64,000 nucleotides of DNA. Origin: Luteolibacter sp. SL250 (GTDB lineage Bacteria; Verrucomicrobiota; Verrucomicrobiia; Verrucomicrobiales; Akkermansiaceae). Within the stretch, counting starts at the first letter, position 1. Each line of letters starts with the position of its first letter. A model generated the notes under the pieces. That model did no database searches and was not told where the DNA came from. It was given only the letters and a program-made list of their open reading frames with translations. The stretch is from positions 806,001-870,000 of the forward strand of contig NZ_CP113054.1 of NCBI RefSeq assembly GCF_026625605.1, given 5' to 3'. Both the position numbers and the translations under genes were made by a program. This document shows, in pieces, positions 40,113 through 50,290 of the stretch.

Positions 40113-43100
40113 ATGAGAGATCCCGCAAACCCCGGGGCATCGGAAACCCAGCTTGCCCGCGTGCTGCCGCCCGTCGTCTGGGCGCTTGTACTCGCGGCCT
40201 GTGGCCTTGCGGATGCGGCGGAGCCGAAGCCGGGCGGACCTCCGGCGGGGGAGGTGACCTTCAATTCCCACATCCGGCCGATCCTTTCCGACAAGTGCTT
40301 TTCCTGCCACGGATTTGACAAAACGACGCGTGAGGCCGGACTGCGGCTGGATACCGCGGAGGGGGGCTATGCGCCGCTGGAGGATGATTCTTCGCTGCGC
40401 GCGATCGTGCCGGGTGACCCGAAGGCGAGCGAAGTCTGGCGGCGGATCACCACCAAGGATGAGGACGACGTGATGCCGCCGACGGATTTCCACAAGCCGC
40501 TCTCGCAGGATGAAATCGGGCTGATCACTCGCTGGATCGAACAGGGGGCGAAGTACCAGGAGCATTGGTCATTCGCGCCACTGGTGAAACCCCAGGTCCC
40601 TGCAACCCGGCATGCGGACAAGGTCGCCAACCCGGTCGATTCATTCGTGCTGGCGAATCTGGACAGCCTGAAAGTCGAGCCGTCACCGGAGGCTGACAAG
40701 GCCACGCTGCTGCGGCGGCTGTCACTGGACCTGACCGGCCTGCCTCCGTCGCCGGAGGAGGTCGCCGCCTTTCTGGCGGACGCCCGGCCGGAAGCCTACG
40801 CCACCCAGGTGGACCGACTGCTGGCGTCCCCGCACTATGGTGAGCGGATGGCGGTGCCGTGGCTGGATGTCGTGCGGTTCGCGGACACGGTGGGATACCA
40901 CGGCGACCAGAACGCGCGCGTCTTTCCCTACCGCGACTATGTGATCGACGCGTTCAACACGAACAAGCGGTTCGATGCGTTCACCATCGAGCAACTGGCG
41001 GGCGACCTGCTGCCGGATGCGACGGATGAACAGAGGATCGCCACCGGTTTCCTGCGGCTGAACCTGATGACCCGCGAGGGCGGCGCGCAGCCGAAGGAAT
41101 ACATGGCCAAGTCCCTGGGCGACCGGGTGCGGGCGGTGGGTGCCGCGTGGCTGGGGCTGACGACCGGCTGCGCGGAGTGCCATGACCACAAGTTCGATCC
41201 CGTCACCGCGAAGGACTTCTATTCGCTGGGTGCTTTCTTCGCGGATGTGCGGCAGTGGGGCGTATATGCGGACTACGGCTACACGCCGAACCCGGATCTG
41301 CCGAAGGTGAACAACGACTGGCCTTTCCCTCCGGAAATCCAGGCGCGGAATACGGCGCTGGTGAAGCGGATGGGATCGCTGAGAACACAGGGGGCGATGA
41401 CGCTCGCGGCGACTCCGAAGAATGAATCTTTCGGACCGTGGCTTGCCGGAGCGGAGACGTTCATCGGTGAATTTCCCGATGGCTGGAAGTCGCTGGCGGG
41501 TGCCACGGTTTCATCGAAGCTGGCGACTCCGGTGGAGGTGCTGCCGGATCATTCGGTCCTGCTGACTGGTGAGGCGAAGAAGGATGAAGTGGTCATGGTG
41601 CGCTTCCCGCTGGGAGGGCAGGCATTTTCCGCCATCCGCCTTGAAGCACTACCCGATGAAAAGAACTCCGGAAAGGTCGGGCGCGGAGCGGATGGAAAAT
41701 TCTCCGTCACTCCCACTTTCGCCATCGGGGAGAAATCCCTGAAAGTCGCCTATGCCCAGGCGGACCGCAGAACGCCGCACAAGTATTCCAACGGCAGCCA
41801 TGACCCGAAGCTGGAGCCGGAGTGGCGCTCCGCCCCCGCACTGTGGGAGGAGCCGCAGGATGCCGCGTCCCATCCGCAGACGGCGATCTACCAGCTCGCG
41901 GAACCACTCACCGCGGGAGCGGATGATTTCCTGACCGTCACCCTGGCGACCGCGGATCTCGGGAGATTCAGGATCAGCATCACGCCCTTCGGCGATCCCA
42001 TTCCCGGTGAGGCGCAGGCCATGTCGCCGGAACTTGGCAAGGCGTTGAAGGCCGCCGCTCCCGGATCGGAGGATCAAAAGCTTCTGGTCGCCGCATGGGC
42101 GCGGGCAACGGCGAAGGACGCCGCATTGCCGGAGGATTTCCGGAAGTTGCGCGACGAGATCATCGCCTGCCGCGCGGGCTACGCGCACTCCGTTGTCGCG
42201 CAGACTTTGCCTGCGGACAAGACCCCGGCGGTCCACCTCCTGCCACGGGGTGACTGGATGACCCAGGGTGAGGAGGTGCAGCCGGCAGTGCCTGAGTTCC
42301 TTCCCCATGCCTCCGTGCGGAAAGACGGTGGCCGCCTGAACCGGCTGGACCTGGCGAAGTGGATGGTCGCCGACGAAAACCCGCTGCCAGCCCGCCACTT
42401 CGTGAACCGGCTGTGGAAGCAGTTTTTCGGCAAGGGCCTTTCCAACGTGCTGGATGACATCGGCAACCAGGGCGAGTGGCCCGCGAACCCGGCGTTGCTC
42501 GATTGGCTGGCCGTGGAGTTCCGCGAATCCGGCTGGGACGTGAAGCACCTCGTGAAACTCATGGTCATGAGTGGCACCTACCGGCAGGAGTCAGGAAAGC
42601 GGGCGGATCTCGCGGAACTGGATCCCGCGAACCGGTTGCTGGCGGCACAATCCCCGCGGCGGCTGGATGCTGAATTTGTCCGTGACAACATCCTCTCCAT
42701 TTCCGGGCTGCTTCCGGGTGATTTCGTCGGTGGGCCGAGTGTGAAGCCCTACCAACCCGCAGGCTACTACGCGAACCTCAACTTCCCCCAGCGGGATTAC
42801 GCGGCCAGCTCCAGCAGCGACCAATACCGCCGCGGCCTCTACACCCACTGGCAGCGGACGTTCATGCACCCGATGATGGCCGGATTCGACGCGCCCAGTC
42901 GTGAAGAATGCTCCGCGGACCGCCTGCAGTCGAACAGTCCCCAGCAGGCGTTGATCCTTCTGAATGACCCTTCCTTCGTGGAAGCGGCCCGTGCCTTCGC
43001 GGCCAGCCTCCTGGAGGAGGGTCCGACCGCCACTGACACTGACCGGATCAAGTCCGCCATCCTCCGCACACTCGGCCGCGAGCCACGCGCGGGGGAGGTG

Positions 43101-43286
43101 GAGGGGCTGGAGAAATTTCTCAATGGCCAGCGCGCCAAGCTGAAAACCGGTGACGACAACCCGGAGGAGTTCCTGAAAGTCGGCCAGTGGCAGGCCGATC
43201 CGAAACTGGATCCGCTGGAACTGGCCGCATGGACGCAGACCTGCCGCGTGTTGCTGAACCTCCATGAAACCCTGACCCGTTACTGA
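40113..43286 (+). CDS. planctomycete-type cytochrome c protein (PSCyt1-DUF1549-DUF1553), lipobox at N-terminus
   Basis: Exported protein of 1,057 residues, start at 40113. The leader ends [14 protein letters not shown], where LAAC would make Cys30 a lipidation site. The PSCyt1 haem motif CFSCH is at residues 62-66, with [11 protein letters not shown] as a possible axial Met. DUF1549 follows ([20 protein letters not shown]) with a second motif [12 protein letters not shown], then a central beta-rich region and DUF1553 ([39 protein letters not shown]). It is paired with a DUF1501 gene 3 bases downstream. AGGAG at 40094 lies 14 bases before the ATG, further than usual. Confidence 0.9.
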   Translation: MRDPANPGASETQLARVLPPVVWALVLAACGLADAAEPKPGGPPAGEVTFNSHIRPILSDKCFSCHGFDKTTREAGLRLDTAEGGYAPLEDDSSLRAIVPGDPKASEVWRRITTKDEDDVMPPTDFHKPLSQDEIGLITRWIEQGAKYQEHWSFAPLVKPQVPATRHADKVANPVDSFVLANLDSLKVEPSPEADKATLLRRLSLDLTGLPPSPEEVAAFLADARPEAYATQVDRLLASPHYGERMAVPWLDVVRFADTVGYHGDQNARVFPYRDYVIDAFNTNKRFDAFTIEQLAGDLLPDATDEQRIATGFLRLNLMTREGGAQPKEYMAKSLGDRVRAVGAAWLGLTTGCAECHDHKFDPVTAKDFYSLGAFFADVRQWGVYADYGYTPNPDLPKVNNDWPFPPEIQARNTALVKRMGSLRTQGAMTLAATPKNESFGPWLAGAETFIGEFPDGWKSLAGATVSSKLATPVEVLPDHSVLLTGEAKKDEVVMVRFPLGGQAFSAIRLEALPDEKNSGKVGRGADGKFSVTPTFAIGEKSLKVAYAQADRRTPHKYSNGSHDPKLEPEWRSAPALWEEPQDAASHPQTAIYQLAEPLTAGADDFLTVTLATADLGRFRISITPFGDPIPGEAQAMSPELGKALKAAAPGSEDQKLLVAAWARATAKDAALPEDFRKLRDEIIACRAGYAHSVVAQTLPADKTPAVHLLPRGDWMTQGEEVQPAVPEFLPHASVRKDGGRLNRLDLAKWMVADENPLPARHFVNRLWKQFFGKGLSNVLDDIGNQGEWPANPALLDWLAVEFRESGWDVKHLVKLMVMSGTYRQESGKRADLAELDPANRLLAAQSPRRLDAEFVRDNILSISGLLPGDFVGGPSVKPYQPAGYYANLNFPQRDYAASSSSDQYRRGLYTHWQRTFMHPMMAGFDAPSREECSADRLQSNSPQQALILLNDPSFVEAARAFAASLLEEGPTATDTDRIKSAILRTLGREPRAGEVEGLEKFLNGQRAKLKTGDDNPEEFLKVGQWQADPKLDPLELAAWTQTCRVLLNLHETLTRY

Positions 43287-43289
43287 GCC

Positions 43290-44702
<1,413 letters not shown>

Positions 44703-44703
44703 A

Positions 44704-46146
44704 TCAGGGCAGGATCATGAAAAAGTGGCCGGCGTTCGCCCAGTCCGCCACCTGCAGCGGCACCCAGCGCAGCTCGAACCGCTGCCCCCACGAGTCGCTC
44801 ACCGCCAGCTCGTTGGTCTTCTCGTTGTAGCCGATGATCATGCAGATGTGGCGGTTATCTTCCGGCTTGCCCTTGCCCGTGAACGGGGCGGCATCGGTTG
44901 TGATCTCCGTGGTGTATGCGGTCCAGTCCGTGACGGAGCCGCGTTTCGCGGTGTTCTTGTCCGCCACTTCGTTGTAGGCGTCCATCGAGTGCATTGTCCA
45001 CATCACCGGGATCCCCAGGTCGATGTAGCGCTTCACATCGCGGATCTTGATGGATTTCACATCCTCATCCTTCGGGCGGCGGCCCTTCGTATAGACCTGG
45101 GAGCGGATGCCATCCAGGAGGTACTGCACCACCGTGCCTCCCCCCGCATTGCTCTGGCCCACCATGGCCAGCAGATACATGTCCGCGTCCATGCCCATGG
45201 TGCGCATCGCCCGTTCAAAGGTGGCGGGCACGCAGTAGCCTTTCGGTCCTTGGTCCACCATCGGGATCTCGGTGATATAGACATCCCCGTTCGGGTCCTT
45301 CTTCACGCTGTCCACCAGCCGTTTCTTGAGATCCTCATCCTTCATGCGGAGGGACTTTCCGCCCGCGTCCGCCGTTTCCGTGGAGACGATGGAAAGCCCG
45401 ACATACTCGCCCTCTTCGTTGGAAAGCAGGAACGAGTGGCCGTTCCAGTCCCAGCGGCGGATGGTGCGGCGGGTCTTTCCTTCGCCGAAGCGCTGTTCCT
45501 TCGGTGCGCCGAGAACGGAGGTGAGCGCCTTCGAGACGCTCTCCTCATCCATCTTCATCGCTTCCCCGAGGCTGGAAGCGGTGGCGGACGTGCCTCCCTT
45601 GAAGTGATCCTTGCCGAATCCGGCGGTGCTGCCGAAGTCGCCTTTGTTCGCATAGACGACGGAAACGCTGGTGACGTTCCCCTCTTCGTTGGAATACAGC
45701 GCGACGGAGTAAGGCATCGTGCCGAACAACTGGTAGTCCTTCACGAAGGCGGAGTAGAGCCGCCAGCTCCGGCCGTATTTCGACTGGGATTCCGGCTTGA
45801 GCTTCAAACCATTCGCCATGTCCTCCGCCTTGCGCGCGGCGAAAGACTCCGAGGTGACGATCTCATGCCCGGCGGCGGTGTTGAGTGATCCGGCCGCATT
45901 GCCGGCGGTGGCGGCCGCTTCCGTGACGAACGCTTGGTCCGCCGCGCTCAACTTGTCCTTCGGCAGCTCGAACACTTTTCCGTCGCTGCGGCGCAGCTTC
46001 ACCAGGTCACCCGCCATTCCTTCGAACTTCGCCTGGATCTCCTGGCCGGTGGCGCTGCGGAAGGTCCGGAACTCCTGACCCACGGACGGTGAGGCCGTAC
46101 AGACGAGCAGCAGCAGGGCGGAGAGCGGTGAATCCCAGCGTTTCAT
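44704..46146 (-). CDS. secreted SHD1-domain protein with C-terminal C39/papain-like peptidase domain
   Basis: Protein of 480 residues with signal peptide MKRWDSPLSALLLLVCTASP. Residues ~25-75 form an SHD1 (SLA1 homology 1) domain (RTFRSATGQEIQAKFEGM, DGKVFELPKDKLSAADQAFV), common in planctomycete/verrucomicrobial secreted proteins. Residues ~290-480 look like a C39-type papain-fold domain: candidate Cys305 in GYCVPATFERAMR, His433 in NRHICMIIGYN and Asp in AVSDSWGQRF. The fold and catalytic triad are inferred from motif order. It may be a peptidase or a substrate-binding relative. It stands alone, convergent with the DUF1501 gene. Confidence 0.75.
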   Translation of the reverse strand: MKRWDSPLSALLLLVCTASPSVGQEFRTFRSATGQEIQAKFEGMAGDLVKLRRSDGKVFELPKDKLSAADQAFVTEAAATAGNAAGSLNTAAGHEIVTSESFAARKAEDMANGLKLKPESQSKYGRSWRLYSAFVKDYQLFGTMPYSVALYSNEEGNVTSVSVVYANKGDFGSTAGFGKDHFKGGTSATASSLGEAMKMDEESVSKALTSVLGAPKEQRFGEGKTRRTIRRWDWNGHSFLLSNEEGEYVGLSIVSTETADAGGKSLRMKDEDLKKRLVDSVKKDPNGDVYITEIPMVDQGPKGYCVPATFERAMRTMGMDADMYLLAMVGQSNAGGGTVVQYLLDGIRSQVYTKGRRPKDEDVKSIKIRDVKRYIDLGIPVMWTMHSMDAYNEVADKNTAKRGSVTDWTAYTTEITTDAAPFTGKGKPEDNRHICMIIGYNEKTNELAVSDSWGQRFELRWVPLQVADWANAGHFFMILP

Positions 46147-46193
46147 GGACTTAGGAAAGCCGGGATTCCGTGCGGGTCAATCCTGGATTCCAC

Positions 46194-46898
46194 TTAACGA
46201 ACGTGTCTGCGCCGCAGCAAAGATATTGAACCAACCAGGCCAAGAAGTGCCACGGAAGGCTCCGGGACGGTATCCAGGGTCACATTGTCCATCCGCACGA
46301 TTTTACCGTTGTTGTTGGTGACCGAACTGTAGAGATAAAACCGGAATGTCACAGGATCGGTTACATTCTGCAACGCGCTGACCCCACTCAGGTCAATGAC
46401 AAGATTATCCGTGAGTTGCGGCTGGCTGTTGCCGCTTTGGTAGGGAACCAAGCGTGAAAATTCCGGTCCCACATCGAAAAACGCTCCGGACCCGACCTGG
46501 GCCTGGAGTGACATGAATGCGGTGTAGTTGTCCGCCTCTGATCCATTTGCCAGGTTGCTGCCACCGAAGGAGAAGCTCAACTGTCCCAGCAGACTGGTGA
46601 ATTCCGAGCCGGGCGTCCAGGTGAAGGAAAAGTAGTCCCCGCCTGTGATCGCGTCGGCTTTCGTGGTGGTGAGACTGGTGACCCTGATGAATGGTTGGTT
46701 GGTGCTGGAGGAGAAGCCGGACTGGTCCGATGCGCTTCCGCCTGAGATACTGAAAGCTCCGGCCGTACTCTGGGCGTGGACGTCGGTCGATGTGTTCGAA
46801 CCGCCGTTAAATGGGTAGTTCGCCACTACCACAGCGCCTGCGTGGGAGGTCAGAAAGGCGGACAACGCGGCAAGGAGGAGGGAGGGTTGGGCTTTCAT
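46194..46898 (-). CDS. PEP-CTERM sorting domain protein
   Basis: Secreted beta-rich protein of 234 residues. Signal peptide MKAQPSLLLAALSAFLTSHA with cleavage before VVVANYPF. The middle has repeated Ser/Asn/Gly-rich strands without a recognised enzyme motif. The C-terminus VPEPSVALLGLVGSISLL followed by RRRHVR is a PEP-CTERM sorting signal for an exosortase. It is located between the C39-like protein gene and a divergent coiled-coil protein gene. Probable surface or exopolysaccharide-matrix protein. Confidence 0.85.
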   Translation of the reverse strand: MKAQPSLLLAALSAFLTSHAGAVVVANYPFNGGSNTSTDVHAQSTAGAFSISGGSASDQSGFSSSTNQPFIRVTSLTTTKADAITGGDYFSFTWTPGSEFTSLLGQLSFSFGGSNLANGSEADNYTAFMSLQAQVGSGAFFDVGPEFSRLVPYQSGNSQPQLTDNLVIDLSGVSALQNVTDPVTFRFYLYSSVTNNNGKIVRMDNVTLDTVPEPSVALLGLVGSISLLRRRHVR

Positions 46899-46995
46899 CG
46901 AGGGTCACTGAAGCACCGCCCCGCCCCCTTTGCAAGTGGCCAAGCGTGGACCGCCGCGTTGACATCCGCCACCCAGCCAGTACACGGTGCCCCAC

Positions 46996-47655
46996 ATGGA
47001 CACGATGAAGATTCTCCTCGGCGCGACGATCGCCCTTCTGCTCGGCGCGGTGGGCCTGTCATGGCACGGCATGCGCGAAGGGACGAAAGAGGCCTCCTCC
47101 GACGAGATCTCCCGTCTCAAGAAGCAGGTCGAGGAGCTCCGCCTGGAACAGGATCGCCTGCAGCTTGAAAAGCAGATGCAGCAGGTCCGGGCCTCCGAGC
47201 CGGTTGCGCCGCCCGTCAGTTCCGCCGAAAGGGATGCGCTGAAGGCCGAGCTTGCCGCCAAGGAGGCTGAGATCGCCCGCATCGCCGAGGAAAAGGCGAA
47301 GGCGGAGCGCGACGCGAAGGTGGACCAGGATGAGGAAGGACTGCTCGGCCAGCGTGATCTGGAGAAAAGCGACAGGGAACTCCGCCGCGCCCGCCTGATC
47401 GGTGAGGCGCTGCTCATGGGCCGGGTGAAGGAACTGGCTGGAGATGCGGAAACCGGAATGTTCGTGGTCTTTGAGGTGTTGATGCCGGAGAACGTCCAGA
47501 CCGGATCGGTCCTGGCGATCCGCAGGAAGACCGGGATCATCGGCCAGATCAAGGTGTCGGAAATCACGGTTGAAGGTGGCATTGCGAACCTCATGCCCGG
47601 ATACGGTGACTTCAAACCGCAACCCGGGGACGAGCTGATCCTGCCTCCCCAGTAA
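46996..47655 (+). CDS. membrane-anchored coiled-coil protein of unknown function
   Basis: Protein of 219 residues from the ATG at 46996 (47005 is equally possible). An N-terminal TM/signal anchor (ILLGATIALLLGAVGLSW) is followed by a long heptad-rich coiled coil (residues ~35-110; EISRLKKQVEELRLEQDRLQ, AELAAKEAEIARIAEEKAKA). A compact C-terminal domain of about 75 residues follows (FVVFEVLMPENVQTGSVLAI, VEGGIANLMPGYGDFKPQPG). It sits 19 bases upstream of rimO on the same strand. A -35-like TTGACA lies at 46959-46964, but the matching -10 (TACACG, spacing 16) is weak. Confidence 0.75.
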   Translation: MDTMKILLGATIALLLGAVGLSWHGMREGTKEASSDEISRLKKQVEELRLEQDRLQLEKQMQQVRASEPVAPPVSSAERDALKAELAAKEAEIARIAEEKAKAERDAKVDQDEEGLLGQRDLEKSDRELRRARLIGEALLMGRVKELAGDAETGMFVVFEVLMPENVQTGSVLAIRRKTGIIGQIKVSEITVEGGIANLMPGYGDFKPQPGDELILPPQ

Positions 47656-47674
47656 TCATTTTCCCCCTTTCCCC

Positions 47675-49078
47675 ATGTCCACCACCGTTGGCCTCATCTC
47701 GCTCGGTTGCGCGAAGAACCTCATCGATTCGGAAGTCATGATCGGCCACCTCGCGCAGGCGGGCATGGCCCTGACCCCGGATCCCGAGCTTGCCGATGTC
47801 CTCATCGTCAATACCTGCTCGTTCATCGACATGGCGAAGAAGGAGTCCATCGACGCCGTCTTCGGCGCGGTGAACGCCCGCAAGGACAACCCGGAACTGG
47901 AGCGGCAGAAGATCATCGTCGCCGGTTGCCTTTCCCAGCGCTTCGCGAAGGACCTGCCCGGCATCATGCCTGAGGTGGACGCCTTCATCGGTCTTGACCA
48001 GATCACCAAGGTCGCGCCGATCATCGAGAATCTCCTCGGCAAGCAGAACCACGCGGAGGTCACGAAGGACGAAGGCCCCGCCGCCACGGATGATCCGCGC
48101 GACTTCGTCACGCTGAAGCCGCAGTATGTGCCGGACTACGCCACCCCGCGGATGCGCCTCACGCCGGACCACTTCGCCTATGTGAAGATCGCGGAAGGCT
48201 GCAACCACACCTGCACCTTCTGCATCATCCCGCAGATCCGCGGCCGCCACCGCTCCCGCACCCAGGATAGCGTCGTCCGCGAGGTCGAGGCACTGGTGAA
48301 GTCCGGGGTGAAGGAAATCAACCTCATCTCCCAGGACACCACCTACTTCGGCATGGACCAGTGGGAGGGCGACCGGCCGAAGCCGAACTCCCCGGTGGAC
48401 TCCACCCGCGGCGAATCCCTTTCCACCCTCCTGCGCGAGATCAACAAGATCGAGGGCGACTTCTGGGTGCGCCTCCTCTACACCCATCCGGCCCATTGGT
48501 CGGACGAGTTGATCGCCACCATCGCAGAGTGCGACAAGGTCGCGAAGTACGTGGACATCCCGCTCCAGCACATCTCCGACCGCATGCTCACCGCCATGAA
48601 GCGCGTGACCAGCGGCGACTACATCCGCGACCTGCTGCGCCGCATGCGCGCCGGTATTCCGAACCTCGGCATCCGCACCACCTTCATCGTCGGCTTCCCC
48701 GGCGAGACGGAGGAGGATTTCACCGAACTGCTCGAGTTCATCGAGGAGTTCCGCTTCGAGCGCGCCGGCGTCTTCCAATACTCAAAGGAAGAAGGCACCC
48801 GCGCCAACAAGATGGACGGCCACCTCCACCACGCCACCCGCAAGAGTCGCTGGTCCCGCGCCATGGCAAAGCTCCAGAAGATCGCCGGAGAAACGAACCA
48901 GGAGCAGGTCGGCAAGACCGTCCGCGTCCTGGTCGAGCAACCCGGCGTCGGCCGCACCGAGTGGGACGCCCCTGAAATCGACGGCTCCGTCCATGTCGAT
49001 GAGGACATCCCCGTCGGCGAGTTCGCCACCGTCACCATCAAGGACTGGCGCGGCTACGACCTGGTGGCGGCGCGGTAA
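47675..49078 (+). CDS. rimO: ribosomal protein S12 methylthiotransferase RimO
   Basis: Radical SAM methylthiotransferase of 467 residues that modifies the conserved Asp of ribosomal protein S12. The N-terminal UPF0004 domain has GLISLGCAKNLIDSE and LIVNTCSFIDMAKKES, whose Cys bind the auxiliary cluster. The radical SAM core has C-x3-C-x2-C in EGCNHTCTFCIIPQIRG. The C-terminal TRAM domain includes VLVEQPGVGRTEWDAPEIDG. The GCAKNLIDSE form separates RimO from MiaB. The codon choice is strongly C-ending, as in rpsO/pnp, suggesting good expression. Confidence 0.95.
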   Translation: MSTTVGLISLGCAKNLIDSEVMIGHLAQAGMALTPDPELADVLIVNTCSFIDMAKKESIDAVFGAVNARKDNPELERQKIIVAGCLSQRFAKDLPGIMPEVDAFIGLDQITKVAPIIENLLGKQNHAEVTKDEGPAATDDPRDFVTLKPQYVPDYATPRMRLTPDHFAYVKIAEGCNHTCTFCIIPQIRGRHRSRTQDSVVREVEALVKSGVKEINLISQDTTYFGMDQWEGDRPKPNSPVDSTRGESLSTLLREINKIEGDFWVRLLYTHPAHWSDELIATIAECDKVAKYVDIPLQHISDRMLTAMKRVTSGDYIRDLLRRMRAGIPNLGIRTTFIVGFPGETEEDFTELLEFIEEFRFERAGVFQYSKEEGTRANKMDGHLHHATRKSRWSRAMAKLQKIAGETNQEQVGKTVRVLVEQPGVGRTEWDAPEIDGSVHVDEDIPVGEFATVTIKDWRGYDLVAAR

Positions 49079-49087
49079 GTGCCGTCC

Positions 49088-49798
49088 TCAGACCGGCCCG
49101 CCCGATGCTCCACGGTCCCATCGCTTCCGGATCGTCCAGGCGATTCCTCCGGCGATGTAGATCACCCCGAGAACCAGCAGGAAACGTCCCGGCAGCCAGA
49201 GGTGTAGCAGCGTGCCGAACAAGGCTCCAAGAAAGAACGCTCCCAGCAGCATCACCGGAACTCCCAGTTTCCATGGTGCGATGTAGTGCCCCTTCAGCCG
49301 CATCCCCAGGTTCGTCCCCAGATCCGTCAGCAGGCCGGTGACATGCGTGGTTCTCAGGATCATACCCCGGTAGTGGGTTGCCAGCGCGTTCTGCATCCCG
49401 CAGGCGCAGCTCGCCAGAAATACCGAGAGCCAGGGGATGCCCGTGAAGGTTCCATGTGAAACCAGCAGCAGCCCCCCGATGGCGGCGATGGTGCGGCCGT
49501 AAGGGCGCGATATTTCCAACGTCGGATGGTGGACGAAGAAGCCCGAGACCATCGCCCCGAAGATGAATCCTACGGTCGCCACCGCCAGATAGAGGGCTCC
49601 GGATTTCTCCCATCCTTCGCCTCCCAGGGACTGCATCGCCACCTTGGACACATCTCCGGTCAGGTGGCTCACTGAGGTTCCGAGATCGATGAGGAATCCG
49701 GCGTTCACCGCCGCTGCCAGGAATGCGAGGCAGCATCCTCCGAATACAACCCATCCCGTCCGCGGCTCCGGTGTCATCCTGCGGAGACTTTGGAACAT
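49088..49798 (-). CDS. YoaK/DUF1275 family inner-membrane protein
   Basis: Integral membrane protein of 236 residues with about six hydrophobic helices (VVFGGCCLAFLAAAVNAGFL, LAVATVGFIFGAMVSGFFV, and others). The DUF1275 hallmarks are SHLTGDVSKVAMQ near the start and CGMQNALATHYRG then RTTHVTGLLTDLGTNLG in the middle. Family function is not known. It converges on rimO with 9 bases between the stops and lies downstream of the large beta-strand-repeat protein gene on the same strand. Confidence 0.9.
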   Translation of the reverse strand: MFQSLRRMTPEPRTGWVVFGGCCLAFLAAAVNAGFLIDLGTSVSHLTGDVSKVAMQSLGGEGWEKSGALYLAVATVGFIFGAMVSGFFVHHPTLEISRPYGRTIAAIGGLLLVSHGTFTGIPWLSVFLASCACGMQNALATHYRGMILRTTHVTGLLTDLGTNLGMRLKGHYIAPWKLGVPVMLLGAFFLGALFGTLLHLWLPGRFLLVLGVIYIAGGIAWTIRKRWDRGASGGPV

Positions 49799-49834
49799 CT
49801 CCGCACGGGAACCAATCCGAATCCGGATTCGCCA

Positions 49835-50290
49835 TCAGAACTTGATCGAAATATCCGCTGCCGTCGCAGGGCTGGAAAGGTTGATGCTGGAGTGGCTGTT
49901 GTAGCGCAGCGTTCCGGTCTTGCCCTTGATGGTGATGGCGGAGCCTTGCGCTCCGGGTTGGTCCGGCATGGTGGTGGAGCCTTCGACCACCACCACCTTG
50001 TCAAATGCGCCGGAGCCGCCGTTGCGCAGCATCACGAAGATCTCATCCCCGGTGGCTGGGGTGTATCCGGCGGCGATGACCAGCTTCAGCGTGCCCCCGA
50101 CAACGCCTGAGCCGGTCACCAGAACCTGGCCGTGCTGGCTGCCCGCGCCATCACTGCCCGCGCCGACGGGGCCTTTGACATAGGCATGGTAGGTAGCTCC
50201 CTCCTGGAGGGTGAGGTCGCCGTCGATGGTGAACAGGTCAGGCGTGTCAACGAGGCCGCCCGCGAGGGTTCCTCCGGAAACGATGGTCAC
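49835..50290 (-). pseudogene. out-of-frame 3' end of the beta-strand-repeat protein
   Basis: This frame encodes 151 residues from a chance ATG, but the frame is open further upstream to about 50378. There it joins the preceding large gene if one base is restored (GCCTTTCG on the plus strand to GCCTTTTCG). The content is the expected end of an autotransporter-associated beta-strand protein: VTIVSGGTLAGGLVDT, LTLQEGATYHAYVKGP, VLVTGSGVVGGTLKLVIAAG. It ends ADISIKF without a PEP-CTERM tail or autotransporter barrel. Confidence 0.7.

Noticed and set aside
49835-50290. An independent 151-residue gene
   Set aside because: Its sequence is the direct continuation of the upstream repeat protein after repair of one base, and its frame is open well upstream of the ATG.
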